The translations under genes were made by a program, and so were the position numbers. Shown piece by piece: positions 45,482 to 46,624 of a stretch of 46,624 nucleotides of DNA (position 1 is the stretch's first letter; each line of letters opens with the position of its first letter). Source of the DNA: Candidatus Portnoyibacteriota bacterium (GTDB lineage: Bacteria > Patescibacteriota > Minisyncoccia > Portnoybacterales > GWB1-42-6). The notes below the pieces were generated by a model, which was not told the origin of the DNA, made no database searches, and worked only from the letters and a program-made list of their open reading frames with translations. Where the stretch lies: NCBI GenBank assembly GCA_016208745.1, contig JACQXN010000005.1, forward strand, positions 1-46,624, given 5' to 3'.

Positions 45482-46459
45482 ATGTCAATAAAAACCCGAA
45501 ATCAAAAATTAATAATCGTTCTTGGCCCGACTGCTTCTGGCAAGTCGGATTTGGCTGTGTCTTTGGCTAAAAAAATTAATGGCGAAGTTATTTCGGCTGA
45601 TTCGCGGCAAGTTTATAAAGGACTGGACATTGGTTCAGGAAAAATCACCAAAGAAGAAATGCAAGGAATCCCTCATTGTCTCTTAGGGGTTGCCGACCCA
45701 AAGCGGCGTTTTTCTGTGGCGCAATATAAAAAACTGGCGCAAGTTGCAATCAAAAAAATCCAACGACAAGGCAAAATTCCAATTATCTGCGGCGGCACGG
45801 GATTTTATATTCAGGCTGTGGTTGACAATATTGCATTGCCAGAAGTTAAACCCGACTGGAAATTGCGCAAGCAATTAGAAAAATTCAATACTGATGAACT
45901 TTTTAAAAAATTAAAAAAACTTGACCCGCGCCGCTCCAGAAATATTGATTCGCATAATCAAAGACGTCTAATCCGGGCTTTGGAAATTGTAATAAAAAGC
46001 GGGAAGCCGGTGCCTCTTTTTGTCATTCCCGCGAAAGCGGGAATCCAGAATTTAAAATCTGGATTCCGGGTCAAGCCCGGAATGACAGATTATAAAAATC
46101 TTACGCCTCCGAGCACTCTTATCCTCGGCATCAAAAAATCGAAAAAAAAATAAAAAAAACTAATTCATAAGCGTCTGATTAAACGTCTAGATCAAGGAAT
46201 GATAGAAGAAGTTAAAAAACTACGAAAATCAGGCGTTTCCTGGCGCCGCCTAGAAGAATTCGGCCTTGAATATCGCTGGATTGCCAGATTTTTACAAAAT
46301 AAAATAAGCCGCCAAGAAATGCTTGAGCGGCTGCAAAAAGACATAGAACACTTTGCCAAAAGGCAACTGGTTTGGTTTAAAAGAGACAAAAGGATTCGCT
46401 GGATTAAAGATAAAAAAGAAACTAAAAAATTAGTAAGTAATTTTTTAACCAGAACCTAG
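45482..46459 (+). pseudogene. miaA: tRNA dimethylallyltransferase (MiaA) with in-frame stop and repeat insertion
   Basis: The N-terminal part (672 bases, 223 residues) has Walker A LGPTASGKSDLA, SADSRQVYKGLDIGSGK, VADPKRRFSVAQYK and IICGGTGFYI of MiaA. At 46020-46086 a family F palindrome is inserted in frame (VIPAKAGIQNLKSGFRVKPGM). An in-frame TAA at 46151-46153, inside a long A-tract (A9-T-A9), then splits the gene. The same frame resumes as HKRLIKRLDQGMIEEVKKLR, EEFGLEYRWIARFL and RQLVWFKRDKRIRW to 46459. The two halves are still well preserved, so the stop is recent, is bypassed, or is a sequencing error in a homopolymer. MiaA adds the dimethylallyl group to A37, the substrate for MiaB. 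Confidence 0.88.
46020..46086. repeat. Family F palindromic repeat inside miaA
   Basis: TGTCATTCCCGCGAAAGCGG ... CCGGGTCAAGCCCGGAATGACA, with CCAGAATTTAAAATCTGG at the centre. Same element as in trmD, opposite orientation relative to the gene. Confidence 0.9.
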
Positions 46460-46484
46460 AAAACCCCGCTTAAGCGGGGTTTTT
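46460..46484 (+). terminator. Intrinsic terminator after miaA
   Basis: AAAACCCCGCTTAAGCGGGG followed by TTTTT; a perfect palindrome. Confidence 0.9.
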
Positions 46485-46551
46485 GATTACTTGATAAACC
46501 GCCGGCTTTAGCCGGCGTGTGCGTTTAAAGCGTAGCTCGCGGATATATAAT

Positions 46552-46582
46552 AAAATCACCGCCCAAGGAAGGAGGTGATTTT
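46552..46582 (+). promoter_or_regulatory. Shine-Dalgarno-sequestering hairpin
   Basis: AAAATCACC (46552-46560) pairs perfectly with GGTGATTTT (46574-46582), which touches the ATG at 46583 and includes part of GGAGG. A TATAAT-like box lies just upstream (46544-46549). Another hairpin, CCGCCGGCT/AGCCGGCG, is at about 46498-46516. Confidence 0.6.
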
Positions 46583-46624
46583 ATGTTTTCCAATCGAAGA
46601 TTATATCAATTGGACCACTGCACA
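46583..46624 (+). CDS. Start of a gene cut by the window end
   Basis: Only 14 codons are visible (MFSNRRLYQLDHCT). It has a strong GGAGGTG Shine-Dalgarno inside the hairpin described above. Too short to assign. Confidence 0.55.
   Translation, partial: MFSNRRLYQLDHCT

Noticed and set aside
45482-46459. Stop-codon reassignment as explanation for the miaA split
   Set aside because: The interrupting codon is TAA, which is used as a normal stop for many genes here; known CPR recoding concerns TGA, and several genes here end normally at stop codons of each type.

Overview
The window looks like part of a chromosome from a Patescibacteria/CPR bacterium, probably Parcubacteria-like. This is an inference from gene content: small AT-rich genes, ribosomal proteins bS16 and bL32 with lysine/glutamate-rich tails, a short EF-Ts, a threonyl-tRNA synthetase without a TGS domain, many membrane-anchored proteins of no known family, and a very high load of short palindromic repeats. 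There is no rRNA and no CRISPR array.

Layout. 1-830: a very AT-rich block (about 20-30% GC) with a secreted beta-strand-rich protein and an unknown protein, joined abruptly to a truncated BaiN-type flavoprotein. 0.8-6.5 kb (minus strand): cold-shock protein, secreted and coiled-coil proteins, Nudix, transglutaminase-like, GIY-YIG and HTH/LAGLIDADG-like genes. 5.7-7.6 kb: tRNA-Trp, bL33 and its broken duplicate, tRNA-Thr(GGU) interrupted by a group I intron, tRNA-Tyr, tRNA-Thr(UGU). 7.6-10.2 kb: an rpsB-tsf-TPR operon, preceded by a small basic gene whose reading frame runs through an intrinsic terminator, as in ArfA/BrfA ribosome-rescue genes. 10.2-12.8 kb: structure-rich non-coding DNA, a GC-rich two-gene island with a degenerate receiver domain, and a likely small RNA behind twin promoters. 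12.8-15 kb (plus strand): bL31, an RF1 lacking domain 1, and a membrane protein. 15.3-29.5 kb (minus strand): lytic transglycosylase, bL25, ferredoxin, 2-hydroxyacid dehydrogenase, a pilin-like chimera, class II aldolase, PfkB kinase, transketolase and Rpe. 29.6-36.4 kb (minus strand): RpiB, TrmD, KhpA, a glycoside hydrolase, bS16, RNase III, NusB, bL32, RNase HII. 36.4-46.6 kb (mostly plus strand): a membrane protein, DnaE, a T-box leader and ThrS, MiaB, MiaA with a nonsense codon, and the start of one more gene.

How it works together. Translation and tRNA maturation dominate. Aldolase, transketolase, Rpe, RpiB and a PfkB kinase make a reduced glycolytic/non-oxidative pentose phosphate set. 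The T-box before thrS has a UGGA bulge matching the U73 discriminator of both tRNA-Thr genes here, and its loop offers ACC, the codon read by the tRNA-Thr whose anticodon loop holds the group I intron. Splicing of that tRNA and thrS expression may therefore be linked.

The most unusual feature is a set of palindromic repeat families that sit between genes and also lie in frame inside trmD, rnhB, thrS, miaB (four times) and miaA, lengthening the proteins without breaking the frame. All calls were made by reading the sequence; no search or folding program was run.
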